Assembly (NCBI GenBank): GCA_944990035.1
Contig: CALYLX010000098.1
Span: 310,001-374,000 of the forward strand
Origin: Clitopilus passeckerianus
Lineage: Eukaryota > Basidiomycota > Agaricomycetes > Agaricales > Entolomataceae
Length of the DNA stretch: 64,000 nt
Direction of reading: 5' to 3'
The position numbers and the translations under genes were made by a program. Of this stretch, positions 11,889 through 24,231 are shown piece by piece. Under the pieces are notes generated by a model, which was not told the DNA's origin, searched no databases, and worked only from the letters and a program-made list of their open reading frames with translations. Numbering within the stretch: the first letter of the stretch is position 1; each line of letters opens with the position of its first letter.

Positions 11889-14172
11889 ATGCCAATTCGC
11901 CTTGACTCAGACATAGTGAAAGAGCTCTTGCAGCGGCACTCTGCCGGTACTGAGCCTGTCGCGTCGTCAGAATTCAAGGTAGTCTTCACCGATGTGTTCA
12001 TTGCTGGCAGTGGTCCGATTGGGTATGCCTTGTCTACTTTCTTTGACTTATTCCATGGCTAAATAATCTTGTACACAGATCCACCTATGCTCGCACAATC
12101 ATTGATAAGCATCCTACCGCAAAGGTCCTCATGGCTGAGATAGGATCCCAAGACAGTCCTATCGTTGGCGCTCACCACAAGAACTCAGTCAAGTGAGTTT
12201 TTGTTCACTACTTCCATCGTTGTTTCTAAACATTAATACGGCCACCAAGATATCAGAAAGATATCGATTCTTTCGGTAAGCCCAACACATACTTACCACC
12301 GAAGAAATTTACTAACAGTAGCTTCTCTCTTAGTGAATGTCATCAAAGGCGCTCTGCAACCGGTTTCTGTTCCTCCAGGAGATACCCTCCAGACCACCCT
12401 CGCCGTCGATGCCTGGGCGCCCCCGCTGGATCCCAAGGAAGGCGTCCTCATCATGCAAGGAAATAATCCTTCCCAAGTTCCAGGCCTGAACCTCCGTGCA
12501 TCTGCGATCACACGAACCGTCGGTGGGATGGCCACTCACTGGACTTGCTGCTGCCGTAAGCCCAACTTTACTTCGCAGAAATCCGATGGTGTGCTCACTG
12601 CTGCAATCTAGCGATCCCGCATGAAGAGGAAAGTGTCAATAATCCCATTCCCAGAAACGAATTTCTCGGCCTCCTCAAGCACGCTGGTGAACTTCTCAAC
12701 GTCCACGATGATCAATACGACAACTCCATTCGCCACACCGTCGTGAAAGAAGCACTTGAGAAGCTACCCAAGGGGCGTGGTCTCGGAAACCTTCCGCTAG
12801 GTGTTGAGAGGCGCAAAGACAATCCCGAATACGTGACCTGGACCGGGTCGAATACCGTACTTGGCGGGACTGCCAGCAACCCTAGATTTGAGCTTCGTAC
12901 CGAAACTCGAGTCACCAGGCTTGTATCATTTGCCAATGACCCTACAAGAGTTGGTGCTGCCTGGGTCCGGGACTTGAACACCAACGACGACGTTCTCGTC
13001 ATTGCCAAGGTGTGAAGTAATTCCTCTCTGATCAGACTGGGTGACTGACCTTGCTAATTCAGGCCTTCATCGTTTGCTGTGGGGCCATCGGAAACCCCCA
13101 AGTGTTATGGCACAGCAATATACGACCCCCTGCCCTGGGCCGCTACCTCAGTGAACAATCGATGGCATTCTGTCAGGTGTGTACATAACTTCTCAATTTT
13201 TACATTTTTGCTCATTTGGATATCCCAGATCGTGCTTAAACGCGAGATTGTTGACTCAATCCCTGGCGATCCACGCTTCCGTGACCGCGTCAAAAAGCAC
13301 AAGAAGAAGCACCCCGGGGACCCTCTGCCAATCCCATTTAACGACCCCGAACCTCAAGTAAACATCCCCTATACCTCCGGACATCCGTGGCACGTTCAAG
13401 TCCATCGTGATGCATTTTCTTATGGGGATGTCGGACCCAAGGCAGACCCTCGTGTTGTCGTGGATTTGAGGTTCTTCGGAAAATCGGATATCAAAGAGTA
13501 TAATCGAGTCTCATTTGGAGATGAGCCCATCCCATACAGTGAATGGGAGGCTGGCATAACGGACATCTATGGCATGCCTCAACCAACGGTAATACTTCCA
13601 CTAACAAATGCATTCCTCACTCACTCATAATAATGTCCTCCAGTTCCATGTTGAACGAACCAAGCAAGATGGGCTCCGTGATCAGAAGTAGGCGTTCATC
13701 TGGCCTCCTTATTCAGCACTTCTCTAACCTAAATTGCTGAACAAAAGGATGATGAACGACATGACTAACGTTGCCAATATGCTGGGCGGGTATCTTCCTG
13801 GGACCTATCCGCAATTTATGGAACCTGGACTTGCCCTGCATATCACCGTGAGTCCTTACCGGCATATGCATCCATAGCTCGGAACAGTGACCTGTTCGTC
13901 CTATTAGGGAACGACACGCATTGGAACAAATCCCAAGACTTCTGTGGCCGACCCGGAGTCTAGGGTTCACAATTTCCAGAATCTCTGGGTTGGCGGCAAC
14001 AGCGTCATTCCTGATGCGACTGCATGCAATCCAACTCGTACCAGCGTATGTGATCTCTTTACCCATGAAGTGAAATTATAAACAGCTGGCTGACATGTGG
14101 TTCAAGGTCGCGTATGCTCTGAAAGGAGCCGACGCTGTCGTTCAGTATCTCAAGGAATGCGGATCCAATTGA
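11889..14172 (+). CDS. p2ox: pyranose 2-oxidase
   Basis: Eleven exons: 11889-12022, 12079-12192, 12250-12275, 12334-12555, 12612-13009, 13063-13176, 13229-13588, 13644-13687, 13748-13847, 13908-14045, 14107-14172. They encode 571 residues. Pyranose 2-oxidase (GMC superfamily) oxidises glucose and other pyranoses at C2 and reduces O2 to H2O2. Visible marks: the dinucleotide fold GSGPIGSTYA near the N-terminus; GGMATHWTC, whose histidine corresponds to the one that binds FAD covalently; the substrate loop [18 protein letters not shown]; and the catalytic His and Asn in GLALHITGTTRIG and ACNPTRTS near the C-terminus. Known white-rot enzymes are about 620 residues with an N-terminal propeptide. 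This one is shorter and has no evident signal peptide, so its location is uncertain. The identification as pyranose oxidase rather than another GMC enzyme rests on these motifs together. Confidence 0.9.
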
Positions 14173-14511
14173 CGACTTCCACCGGCCGATCTTCTATTGA
14201 ATCTAAATGTTCTGTAAATCAGTCTATGCCAATCACAATATCAGTCCTTTGAACGTTTCGAATGGCGCCTTACACCTTGCCTCGCATCGCCGCGAAGGCC
14301 GGGATATCAGGACCCGTTGACTAAATAGATCTAAGAGTGTCCGGCGCTCGTTGAACGGCTTGCTTGCGGCTTGTGACACGGCAGGATCCAGATAGGCTTC
14401 ATGGACCATCGTGACCTCGCAGCAGACCGAAATCAATGATATTGATATCCAAAATGCTATAAAACGAGTGAGATCTTTCCGAATCACCGATAGAACTCAT
14501 CTTTGTTTGCC
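14173..14511. other. intergenic, promoter of first GFA gene
   Basis: 339 bases holding the pyranose oxidase 3' region and a TATA box for the next gene. Part of it recurs upstream of the second GFA copy. Confidence 0.4.
14458..14464 (+). promoter_or_regulatory. TATA box of GFA copy 1
   Basis: TATAAAA 48 bases ahead of the ATG at 14512. The matching element in copy 2 lies at nearly the same distance. Confidence 0.5.
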
Positions 14512-15045
14512 ATGTCGACTGATCCCGTTCATCGAGGCTCCTGCAAGTGTGGAAGTGTCAAGTATGAAGTGACAGGCAATCCGTGGGCATTCTTCGTCTG
14601 CCACTGCATCAACTGCAAGAAACTCAGTGGAACCGCGTTCATGTCCAACATCTTTTTCAAGGCCGATGTACGTTATACGCTCTTGATTTGGGTTGAAAGA
14701 CCTTGACGTCTGCCTGTTGTTCCCTGTGGCCGCCCGTAGCAATATAAGTTTCTGGAGGGAGAAGACCTTACCACAATCTACACCGACACCGAGACAACCA
14801 GCGGTAACCCGAAGCTAGTCTCCTTCTGCTCGAAGTGTGGCTCCCCAGTGAGATTCCACAGCGCGGCGAAGGGTATCTCAGGCGCACCTTCCGGCACATT
14901 TGACGAGCCAATCCCTTGGAGTATGTCCTAATTTTACCTTAAATTCCGGCTGTATAATTAACAATGCATCCCAGCGCCCACACAAGAGGTTTTCAATCAT
15001 GCCAAGAGGGAGTGGGTTGGGGACATTACTACGAAAGCCATCTAA
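14512..15045 (+). CDS. GFA/CENP-V domain protein, copy 1
   Basis: Three exons (14512-14667, 14740-14920, 14975-15045) give 135 residues, about one GFA domain. The family is named after bacterial glutathione-dependent formaldehyde-activating enzyme, and most fungal members have no proven activity. The zinc-binding cysteines are all visible: SCKCGSVKYEV, then CHCINCKKLSG, then FCSKCGSPV. No signal or membrane segment is present, so the protein is probably cytosolic. The next gene is a tandem copy with the same intron positions and exon lengths. The link to formaldehyde or glutathione is family-level only. The start gives a normal N-terminus four residues before the alignable region. Confidence 0.9.
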
Positions 15046-15200
15046 TAAACACAATCATTCATGTATGACTGTAATAGGTCGTTCAGAATCAAGCATGCGG
15101 AGATCTTCGAATGATGTTGACCTCAACAAAACACAGGCTCTCAAGTTGTAGACATCGTGACTCGCAGCAGCTTGCGCAGCGGACCCGAATCAATGAATGA

Positions 15201-15209
15201 TATAAAAAG
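15201..15209 (+). promoter_or_regulatory. TATA box of GFA copy 2
   Basis: TATAAAAAG about 50 bases before the ATG at 15258. It is embedded in sequence similar to the promoter of copy 1, so the duplication included the core promoter. Confidence 0.5.
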
Positions 15210-15257
15210 AGAAGGGTCTTTCTGTATGAGCGAGAGTAGAACTCATCCTTATCTACC

Positions 15258-15794
15258 ATGTCGAATGATCCCGCTCATCAGGGCTCCTGCAAGTGCGGAA
15301 GTGTCAAGTACGAAGTAACTGGCAATCCATGGGCATTTTTCGTTTGCCATTGCAGCAACTGCAAGAAGCTCAGTGGATCTGCGTTCATGTCCAATATCCT
15401 CTTCAAAGCTGATGTATGTTACACACAACATTGATTTGGGTGGAGTGACGTTGACATCTGCTTGTCTTTCCTCTCTTCTGCCACCTGCAGCAATATAAGT
15501 ACCTAGAGGGCGAGGATCTCACTACCATCTACACCAATGCAGAGACAGGGAGCGGCACTCCGATACAATTCTCCTTCTGTTCAAAGTGCGGCTCCTCAGT
15601 TAGAGTGCACAGCGCGGACAAGGGTATGTCAGGCGCACCTTCTGGGACCTTTGACGGCCCAATTCCCTGGAGTACGTCCTTGCTTTGCCTTCACTTCTAC
15701 GTGCATTGAACCTACAATCCCAGCGCCCACGCACGAGGTCTTCAATCACGCCAAAAGGGAATGGGTTGGAGACATCACTACACAAGCCATTTAA
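15258..15794 (+). CDS. GFA/CENP-V domain protein, copy 2
   Basis: Exons 15258-15413, 15491-15671 and 15724-15794 encode 135 residues. The exon lengths (156, 181, 71) are identical to those of copy 1. All seven zinc-site cysteines are kept (SCKCG; CHCSNCKK; FCSKCGSSV), and most substitutions are conservative, so both copies look functional. The largest differences are in the middle exon around the acidic segment TNAETGSGTPIQ. It is followed tail to tail by a minus-strand gene ending 213 bases away. Confidence 0.9.
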
Positions 15795-16006
15795 TAAACC
15801 AGTCATGTAATAGGCAGCTCAGAATCAAGGGTGGGGGGACCTTCAGGTAACCTTCACGCTCAGAGCGGAATCGAAAAGCATTATCCATTATCCGATAATT
15901 AAGATACAAATCCCTTGTATAAAGAACGAACTACGAAGTAGTGATACCTCGTTGCTCCGATAATGCGTCGAGGTATGTAATATGGGCGAAGCCCATTAGT
16001 GGCCAC

Positions 16007-16831
16007 TTAGAGGGAGAGGCCAAGGAGGTTAACAACAACGTTGAGCTTGAGGCCAGCAAGGACACCAGCAACAACCTTGAGGAGGCCGCAGACGATGACG
16101 TCAATGCCGGCAACGAGAGCGAAGACACCCTTGAGGAGAGTGCAGAGGAGGACACTAGAAAATCACGTTAGGATAGGACACAAATATGAGGACTTTAACT
16201 GGACATACCCAATCTCAGCGACGATGGTGAGGATGGCGGAGATGTCGACCTTCAAGCTGACACAGGCCTTGACGAGGATATCGAGGACACCGGTGATGGC
16301 CTAAGGAAAGGTCGTCAAACAATATCCAAGTTGATAATTAGGAATTGGAACTTACAATGACAACGTTGGCAACGAGAGAAGCGCAGGCCTTGACGTCAAT
16401 GAGGACACCACCAGAAAGGAGAAGGGCCTTGAGGTCGAGATGAAGGTCGGCAATGGCGTTAACGTCGTTGATGGCAGCGGAAACGATAGCCTTGACCTGG
16501 ACGAGGAGGTCAAGTGCGACGTTAATGTCGATGGCACCACTAGCAGTTGCTTCGTCTGCGTAATCATCAGGATTCAGCGTTCAAGAACAGACTCAATGAC
16601 GAAGCTCTACTTACGGCACTTGTTAGTGATGGTGTCGATGTTTACTTGGACGTGGGTGAACAGGTCAGGCATGGTGCTGCAGCCGCAGCGGCTGTTGAGA
16701 ACATGGGTCTCAGGAACCTCGGGGACTGTTGCTGGTGCGGCAACAGCGGGTGCGGCAACAGAAGGAGCAGCAGCAGTGAAGGCAGCGAAGGCCGTGGTGG
16801 CGACGAGGAGGATGGAGCGGAAAGAAGGCAT
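16007..16831 (-). CDS. secreted Val/Ala/Leu-rich protein, unknown function
   Basis: Four exons on the minus strand (16831-16615, 16555-16356, 16300-16209, 16154-16007) encode 218 residues. A clear signal peptide (MPSFRSILLVATTAFAAFTA) precedes a short Ala/Pro-rich stretch. Then comes a cysteine cluster (NSRCGCS), and after it about 140 residues built from Val, Leu, Ile, Ala, Asp and Lys in short amphipathic units such as VALDLLVQVKAIV, VLIDVKACASLVA and VLDILVKACVSLK. About seven cysteines are spread through the mature part. I do not recognise the family. The repeats suggest helical packing or a surface-active protein, not a classic hydrophobin. A TATA box lies about 90 bases upstream. All junctions are GT-AG and keep frame. 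Confidence 0.75.
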
Positions 16832-18035
16832 TGTTTAAAGAGTGACGGTAGTCGGTGGGGGTTGGTAGCAAAGAACAGAAGACAGAAGTCGATGAGAGGC
16901 TTGTCATGGCTCGCCTTGGCTTATATACCGTAAGACAAGCTATTTTCGTTCAACCAAGCGACGGTTGGAAAATGCAAGAGCTGGTTCGTGAGCTGGCTGG
17001 CGCTGAGGATCACCTACAAAATCAATCGGCAAGACGCTAGGCAGTCCGGCTGTAAGGAGAATGAATTAGTGTTGCCTCGAGGGGTGACTTCTTTGTGCAG
17101 GGTTAGATTTTGACTCTCTTGACCGAAGAGCGAGTCCTAGCTTCTTCTTATTCGGTTGCAACGCCGAGAAAGGGTCTTCTGTTGGAGTCCTTTTGGCATT
17201 TTCTGTCAATATCGCTCCACCAGCTCCAGCAAAGAGTTAACAGAGTGAGATTTAAACAGTTTGTGCTCTGAATGTATCCAAAAAGATAGAGAATGAGTCC
17301 TGGTCGAACAGCGAGCAACATTCATACGGTCTAGGGATGAACCGTGATGATAGGCACAACGTAAACGCCGTAAATGTGACAGCAAATTGAGGAACTTTCT
17401 GGGTTTCAAAAGTTTTTGTCGACTTCCATGCTAGCTGAATTTGGAAAATGAATGAAAAGTGAGAAAGTGGCGACGGGCGTCTGCTCGGCATCCTCAGAAC
17501 ATGGCGATGACTCGCCTGAGGAGGCGAACCTGTCAATGCGGCCAAAGGAGTCCGTCGTCTACTTTTGGAGAGAAGTCAATGGGTTTTTTTACCATAGGCA
17601 TCTTTTTGAAGCGTACATGGATGTATGTCGACGACAGCCTGCAAATTCTGGCAGGAGACTACAATTATTCGTGCTGTTAAGGAGGCCAAGACCGTGACTC
17701 TGGCAAAGATCGCTGCTAAGGTCACCGAAATCTCGGATACAGGCTTGGACCCTAGTAGCAGGCTGCGGTTTTGTCGATCGAGCCAGTTTGCAGAAGCACC
17801 CTCGAATTTTCGGGATGGGCGAGATGGGCGGAGACAGAACAGAGGCGTGACTCATTGACAAGCTCATGGTCGAATGTAGATATGGGTGGCGTGTTCTCTC
17901 TTGGTAACACAAACGCGCGATATGTAGTAATCAGGACGACAAGACATATATATATTACACTACTATCGAATGTTGAGACTCGAGTACAGCCGGCCTGGCC
18001 GGTTGAGCGCGCCTCAGGGGACCATAAGGAGGCCT
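16832..18035. other. intergenic
   Basis: 1.2 kb between two minus-strand genes. Contains the promoter of the secreted-protein gene (TATA at 16921-16927). I see no other supported coding region or repeat. Confidence 0.4.
16921..16927 (-). promoter_or_regulatory. TATA box of the secreted-protein gene
   Basis: On the minus strand the motif reads TATATAA, 90 bases ahead of the ATG at 16831. Confidence 0.45.
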
Positions 18036-19132
18036 TCAACTGAAGAGCTTTGATAATGCGATGAAATCCTTCACAACCAAATCTACCTCTCCACCTTGAT
18101 CCTTGCTCTTGACTACGCCAACCTCTCTAACCGCATCCCTATCTTCGTCAGGCCTGGGGACATAGATCGTCTTCATACCGACCTTCGCGGCGCCTCGCAG
18201 ATCCCACAGGTGAGCTGCTACCAGAGCACAGCGCTCAGGTGGAACAGCGAGATGAGAAGCAGCGCTGGTGTAAGCCTTCGGGTTTCTAGTATCAAGGCAA
18301 GTTAGAATGGGGCCTTCAGATGGCTTCGTGGGAGACATACGGCTTGTAGGTGTCGAAGAGCTCAGAGGAGAAAACGACGTCCCATGGGAGGTCCGCAGCT
18401 CTAGCCTGGGTGGACATATTTAGTTTCGCAGACAATATTGAACCAATCAATACAACAGTACTTACCATATCGACGAGGAGTCGAACATTTCCGTTGGAGA
18501 GGGCCGCAATGGGGATCTTCTGCTTTAAGGCGTACAGGCCCTCAGTAGTGTCAGGCCAACCTAAATAATTCATTTTAGATGTGCAACCTCGCATGCTTAG
18601 ATACCCTACTTACCACCAAGGCGATGCCAAACAGTGTTCAGTTCAGCTCTCTCCTTGTCGCCAAGATGAGGCGTCAAGAACGCCCAGCGAGTGCCTGGCG
18701 CATCTAGCATCTTGTCCAAGAGCTAAATATTTATTGGTCAATTAATCCGGATTCGTGCCTTGGCTCGGGGACATACCTCTCGGTGGATTATATCCACATT
18801 GGTGGAGCCAGGTTCTCCCAGAGAGATCCTGCGTCTATCAGACGGTATCTGTGAGCATAAGTAGCTGGAAGGCCCATCAAGAACGTACGTATAGTCGAAG
18901 TAGCCTTCACGCCATTCTTGCGCGAAGTCGTTTTCCCAGTCTTTAGCCCCCGTGAAATGTTGCACTGAGTTTTGAGCCTGATAATTCGTGAGAGAAGCCA
19001 TTTACCCAAGTTGTATCGCTTGTTGAGGTTGCGCAGTTCAGCTAAGACGCTGGACCTCCAGTCTACGACGGTTCCAAAGACGTCAAATATCAAGACTTCG
19101 ATGTTCAAGTTCTCCATCGTTGCTTGTGCCAT
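18036..19132 (-). CDS. HAD-type hydrolase, type II haloacid dehalogenase-like
   Basis: Seven exons on the minus strand: 19132-19006, 18940-18889, 18828-18777, 18722-18614, 18560-18466, 18405-18341, 18285-18036. They give 249 residues, the usual length. HAD motif I is VLIFDVFGTVVDW with the nucleophilic Asp. Motif II is the Ser of AALSNGN. A conserved Lys/Pro stretch lies at FDTYKPNPKAY, and the C-terminal region VAAHLWDLRGAAKVGMKT fits the (S)-2-haloacid dehalogenase subfamily. The true substrate in fungi is usually unknown. An ATG at 19186 is in frame but only about 18 bases from a TATA-like motif, so I chose the methionine at 19132. Two introns are multiples of three or have nearby alternative acceptors, so a few residues in exons 2-3 may differ. 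Confidence 0.8.
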
Positions 19133-19203
19133 TCTGGTTCTTTCGGTTGCGAGAGATGATCGAGATGATTGGTTTGCTGAATCCATCGCCAGAGGAGTAG
19201 CCC

Positions 19204-19211
19204 TATAAATA
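19204..19211 (-). promoter_or_regulatory. TATA-like element of the HAD gene
   Basis: Reads TATTTATA on the minus strand. A start site 30-40 bases downstream would fall after the ATG at 19186, which argues for the ATG at 19132. Confidence 0.35.
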
Positions 19212-19641
19212 CTAGAAAATCACGAGTCTCCAGCTCTAAGTTGCATGATGCCTTCGGTCATGGCATGATCATGGTCTGATCACAAGAGTTCGGGCTGACA
19301 AACCCAACTGCATCGAAGTTGTTCTTTCGCTAGCCGCCTGGGACCGCCAGCTCCCTGTCGCTGTAGTCTCACTGGTAAGCTGCAGACGACGATCACGGCT
19401 GCCTGATCTTCTCATTCTGCACCCGTCGATCTTTCTCGGGGACCTTCACCGAGTCTTACTCAGCAACATATCTAACTTCGATCCTCCAGTGTAGGTATTA
19501 GGCAGCAAATAAACAACACAATTATATCAAGGAATACGATATGTCATGCCTTCTCGGGTTCGTGAAATGTAAACCAAACAGGTGATCCGCAGGTAGCATC
19601 CTCATGATTGAACGGCCGACGGTGCCTGGACCGCATCTTCT

Positions 19642-22600
19642 CTACGATCTTCCTGTAAAACTATGCCAAAGTCAGGATCCTGCACATTGGAAGAAGCTCT
19701 GCCGTAACTCACCTTCACCGCCGATCTCAGGTAGCTCATCTAGGTCTGTCAGGGGAGACCCCATCGTGTCGACGTCCCAAGGTCGATACAGAGGCGTCTC
19801 CGAATCTCCAGATTTGACTGGCTTATGGAGCATCCGCTTGTCGCCAATGTATAACCGCCGTTGAGCGCCGCTATGCTTGTCCGTGGGAGGTTCCGAATCG
19901 AGTTCCTCTAGTAGGCAGTCTTTGCCCAAACCCCAACAGTCCTGAAGTTCTCCAATGAAAACACGTCTGTGCTTGTAGGGAGCTCCTATCGGCCGAAGAA
20001 CCACGTAGTCCGTATCAGCACCTGAGAATGTCGTCCCGACTTTAGTCCCGTTGAGATCATACATGACTCCAAAATATTGGACAGAACCAGGTATGGGCGC
20101 AAGAGAGTTGATAAGTGGTTGAGGACTATTGTTGCTTCTCTCTTCTGGAGTCGTCGAGGCTGTTGACCGTAGGGTTGGTAAATCCCTAGGCCTGATACCG
20201 GGAGGCCTTCCCTCCTTCCGGACTGGTCGACGACTAGTGTACGTTTCGCCGCGCTTCCTTGTGCAAATATCACAAGTGCAAATGCCCCTACACACAGGGC
20301 AATGGAAGTTGTCATAATCGTCTGGAACGGCATGTGCCTCCTCATCGTACCTGCAAACAGAAAATTTAGATATTTGCTTTTAAGAGAGTTGCTCGCGGTA
20401 TTACCATTTCGTCAAGCACCTCAGGCAATACTTCTTGTTACACGAATTCGAGCAGAATATTTTCAAAACGGTGCTTTTACATCGGCACTGATGGCAGTAG
20501 TCGGGATTCGGTTGCCGCGGCCAGTCAGGTTGATTGTCTTTCTTTGAAGGAGATTTGCGAGGTTGTTTCTTAGGCAGCGGGGCAGGGGTAGCTCCTAACG
20601 GTACAAGAAGAGAAAGAGGAATGTCATCATCGTCATCAGACTCCTGGTCCTTCTGGGTGACAAGGCGTGGGACTCTCGACGGTGCGTGAATCGAGCGCTG
20701 TGGGCGAACACTGGGCGAAACAGGTTCAACCGAAGGAGGAGGCTCCGTGGCTTGTGACGGGGGTAAAGGAGCAGATACGCTTCGAGATGGAGAGGGGCTT
20801 CGGGAGGGAGAGAAGGTTTGTGTGGTTCGAGAGGGAGAGGGGGAGGGAGAAGAGCGATCAAAGGCTCTACTAGGCGAGGGCGACTTCACCGTCAAGGGTG
20901 GTTCTGTGAAATCGTCCAGCGGGAGAGATCCACCCAGAAGGGACGGGTTAATCGTGCCATCGCCGAAAGGAACCTGGTCAATAGGTATTGGGTTGTTCCA
21001 GTGATTGGTGTCGAGAGTGTCCAATCCGGAACCGGAGAGTATGTCGTCGTAAGAGGATGTTAATGTCGTGGAATGGGAATGGCTAAGGCCAGCATTCGGC
21101 AGCGAATCCGCGGATTCAAAATCCTCGCCTGAATGAGAATGGGATGCAAGAAGTAATTCTGAGGAGTCGGCGTGCTTGAAAGCACTATCATGCGCCGTGG
21201 GCCGTATCGGTGATGAATCAAAAACGTTAACAAAGTATTGGCGGACACCTCGTTCGGATTCATGCGGAGAGCGCATTGTTTCTGTAGCAGTGTGGGTGTT
21301 GGATGGGGAGAAGGTGGGTGTATGCGATGTCTCATCGTCGTTTGTTTCGACAAGTTTCTGTTTTCCAAGAGCCTTCGCGGAAGGCTTGCTTGGAGTGTTT
21401 GGGGATGCTGTAGATTCCTGACGAGCTGGCGATGTCTTGCTCGGGGAAGGGCGAGGATGTTTGGCAGGGGTCAAAGGTGGGGCTTTCGATGGTCCTGAGG
21501 GGTGCATCTGTTCTTGACTGGCGAGGGGCCCAACAGGGAACGGGCTTGTTGTCTGCTCGATGTGCTTGAGGAGCGTAGGGCGTGTCGAATGGGTTGGCAT
21601 TGAAGCCTTCTTGTTCTCGTCTCCAGAGTCGACATCTATAACCACGATATCTTCATCTAGCTCCTCCTCCTCCACCCAAGTGCCAATGGTCAAAGGCCCA
21701 TCACCCCACCCCGTCACCTGCTTTTCCTCGGTCCATCTATCCCAGCAGGGCGTCCGGCTAGTATCCAGTAGCTGGTTGGCCGCTAGCCCAGAAGGCAGCC
21801 GTGAAGACCGACTCTCGATGAGAGATTGAAATTCTTGGTGAATGAATCTAGCATGAACGAAGACATTGGCATGCATACGATCAACCGTCTTCTTTTGAGC
21901 AATTGATAGAATAGGGGCGTGGTATTCGGGGAGTGGTTTTGGTTTTGGTCTGACGGGCTTCATGGGTCGGGGCGCTGGCTTCGTTTTCTTGGATGGTATC
22001 TGCTGGTCGAGGTTATGACCGCCCTTTGAGGATGTCAAGATATCTCCCCGGGCAGGTACTTGCGCCGGTGGTTGCTTCCTGGGCTTCGAAGCCTTTGGCG
22101 TAGCTTGCATTTCGGATTTTCTCCGAGGACTGTGACCAGTAAACGTGAACTCGTCTTCATCGCGAGCTAAGGCTTTCTTTTTCTGAGACTCCGCTATGAT
22201 TTTCAAGTCTTCGGATGTGAAGTAGGGAACATGGTTCTTCTTCCGCGGCATCAACTTGTAATCCAGTTTTGACCATCCCGGAGGAAAGGGTGGTACAGTA
22301 ACATATGCCATTATCTGCTTTTTGCGGGTTGGACGTGAACAGGGGGACGGAGAAGGCTCCGGAGTTGGACCGGGAGTGAAGAGACTACCGTAATGCGAAG
22401 AGGCACCGGAGTGGGGAGGTGAATTGTGTCGACTAGAACCAGGGATCACGAGCCGATGCTCAGGTGAAGCCTGGAGAATTGATAGTTATGAGTTCATCTT
22501 ATAATACTTGGAGTGAACCAAGGAACTTACAAAAATTGGGGGGCTCAGTAGCGAGCTGTGAGTCGATTTTACGGGAGTCGATGGTCGAGCAATATCTGTG

Positions 22601-23326
22601 ACCCGACCTGACTCATTAAGGGGTGGCGCATTGGAACTTGTCTCCGCAGGCAGGGATGCATGTTCGGCAATGGGTGTAGTCTGATCAAAGCAGTGAGATA
22701 AAACTAGGATCAGAATAATGTCCGCCTTTACCTTCTGGGCTACGGCGGACGGCGCACTCCCTGTACTGTATCCCTGAAACAAGTTAGCCAAAGGGTGACA
22801 TTCGTAGGATAAACTGAAACGTACATTATGGAATGTTTTACCAGAATGCTTGTCAAATTTCGGCGCCGCAAGTTTGGGCATGGCATCTATCATTTCAACA
22901 TCTTCATCCGGCTATTTCAAGTATATCAATGTGTGACTGGCAAAGCTTAAGGATCTGCGACGCACTGCTGCATCATCAACGGGTTTTGCTGTTGCTTGCA
23001 CATTGTTCTGTAAACCAAAAGACTGTCAGCCACTCAGCTCGCTGTAAAAAGGATATTTGCATCACACGTGCCTTGTAAGCGCCATGAACATTCCCTCCCC
23101 CATTTGCAGCATCTCCACCTCTGCCAATATGTCGTCCAAACTGAGATTTCAACGCGTTTTTGTTCCACAAAGAGCTTTCAGCACCATGCACAACAGCAGG
23201 GGTGGCGATAGCAACTGCGATAGATGCGGTGTGCGTATTCCTGAACTCCTGGCCATTAAACTCGGTTTCTGTTTCTTTCTTTGGTGTCAGGCTGCCGTCC
23301 CAGTTCGCCAGCGAAGAGCTGGACAT
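19642..23326 (-). CDS. zinc-finger protein with 4CXXC_R1 domain
   Basis: Eight exons on the minus strand: 23326-23066, 23007-22966, 22911-22825, 22773-22732, 22680-22531, 22470-20405, 20350-19713, 19652-19642. Together they encode 1,098 residues. The diagnostic part spans the exon 6-7 junction: YCHQCRCKS, FCSNSCNKKYCLRC, then FHCPVCRGICTCDICTRKRG. This is the zinc-finger domain named for the monoamine-oxidase A repressor R1 (CDCA7-like), associated with chromatin or transcription. The preceding 700 residues are low-complexity, rich in Ser, Pro and basic residues (SPSPSRTTQTFSPSRSPS) and probably disordered. The start is the first ATG after an in-frame stop. The donor of exon 1 (23066) and the tiny last exon are the weakest parts; without the last intron the protein would end at 19672. 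Confidence 0.75.
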
Positions 23327-24231
23327 AGTTGAGTCGACAGCGTATGCTATTGCGGCTCTTCGCCGTTGTTCAGCCACAGATTGCCGGAGAAAAGCCCCTC
23401 AGAGTCGTATGTTGGGACTCTCACCTGGCAATGAAGCCGTCGATTGAAACTTGACCCATATGTGCGAGAAACCACGTGACCGAGTCACACCACCAATTTG
23501 TCTTGTCACGTCTCAAACGCGTCGCGTCGCGGGTGCTTTTTTCTTGGCGTTGAAGACGTGTTTAGCAACATCTTTCTCTATGCAGGAAGCTCAGATATTG
23601 ATAACGTAAAGAATACCCTTCAAGAGAATGGATGCCTTCCCACAGGATTTAGAAACCCTAAACTATTTTCTAAACGTTAGCCGAGGGAGTTTGAATATAC
23701 TCTAGAATGCCTTCCCCACCCGTGGGCCAATTCGCCCTAATTTCCAGATGTGTGAGCAAGAAATCCTTGTCGGAGTATCTTATCAATTTGGCAACTCGCA
23801 CCGAAACCTCATTTTGGCGTTTTCTGCCTCATAATGGGACCATAACTTGTGCTGTTCGACAAGTACGCGCTCTATGGGAAGTTTTATGAAGATATCTCAC
23901 TCATTTGTAAGAACAATCCGTGAAATGGTGAATATCGACGAAGAAGTGGAGGAGAGTCCTCAGGGACAGCGTCAGCATCTCGACTTATCAAGGGACAACG
24001 CGAAATCTCATCAAAAAAGGGTCTGGAATTTAGGCATCTTTGGTCTGAAGGAGGGGTCCGCACCCTCCCTCCGGACTAACATTTAGAACTGGTCGACTTC
24101 CCATCAATTCAATGGTCGACCTGAACTTCAGGTCTTGCATTGCTCGCTTGAGGGCATTCCGAACTGGGTTTGGAGTTCTAGACGCTGCGGGAAGGCAGCC
24201 AATTGTCCTACAACATACAGTAGCTACAGTT
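23327..24231. other. R1 gene promoter and spacer
   Basis: About 230 bases next to the R1 start are duplicated near 26200-26440. The part from about 23560 to 24000 has no counterpart in unit B and no supported gene. Confidence 0.5.

Noticed and set aside
23008..23065. GC-AG intron after exon 1 of the R1 zinc-finger gene.
   Set aside because: A normal GT donor (CGT|GTGATG) in the right phase is available four to six bases away, so a GC donor is not needed.
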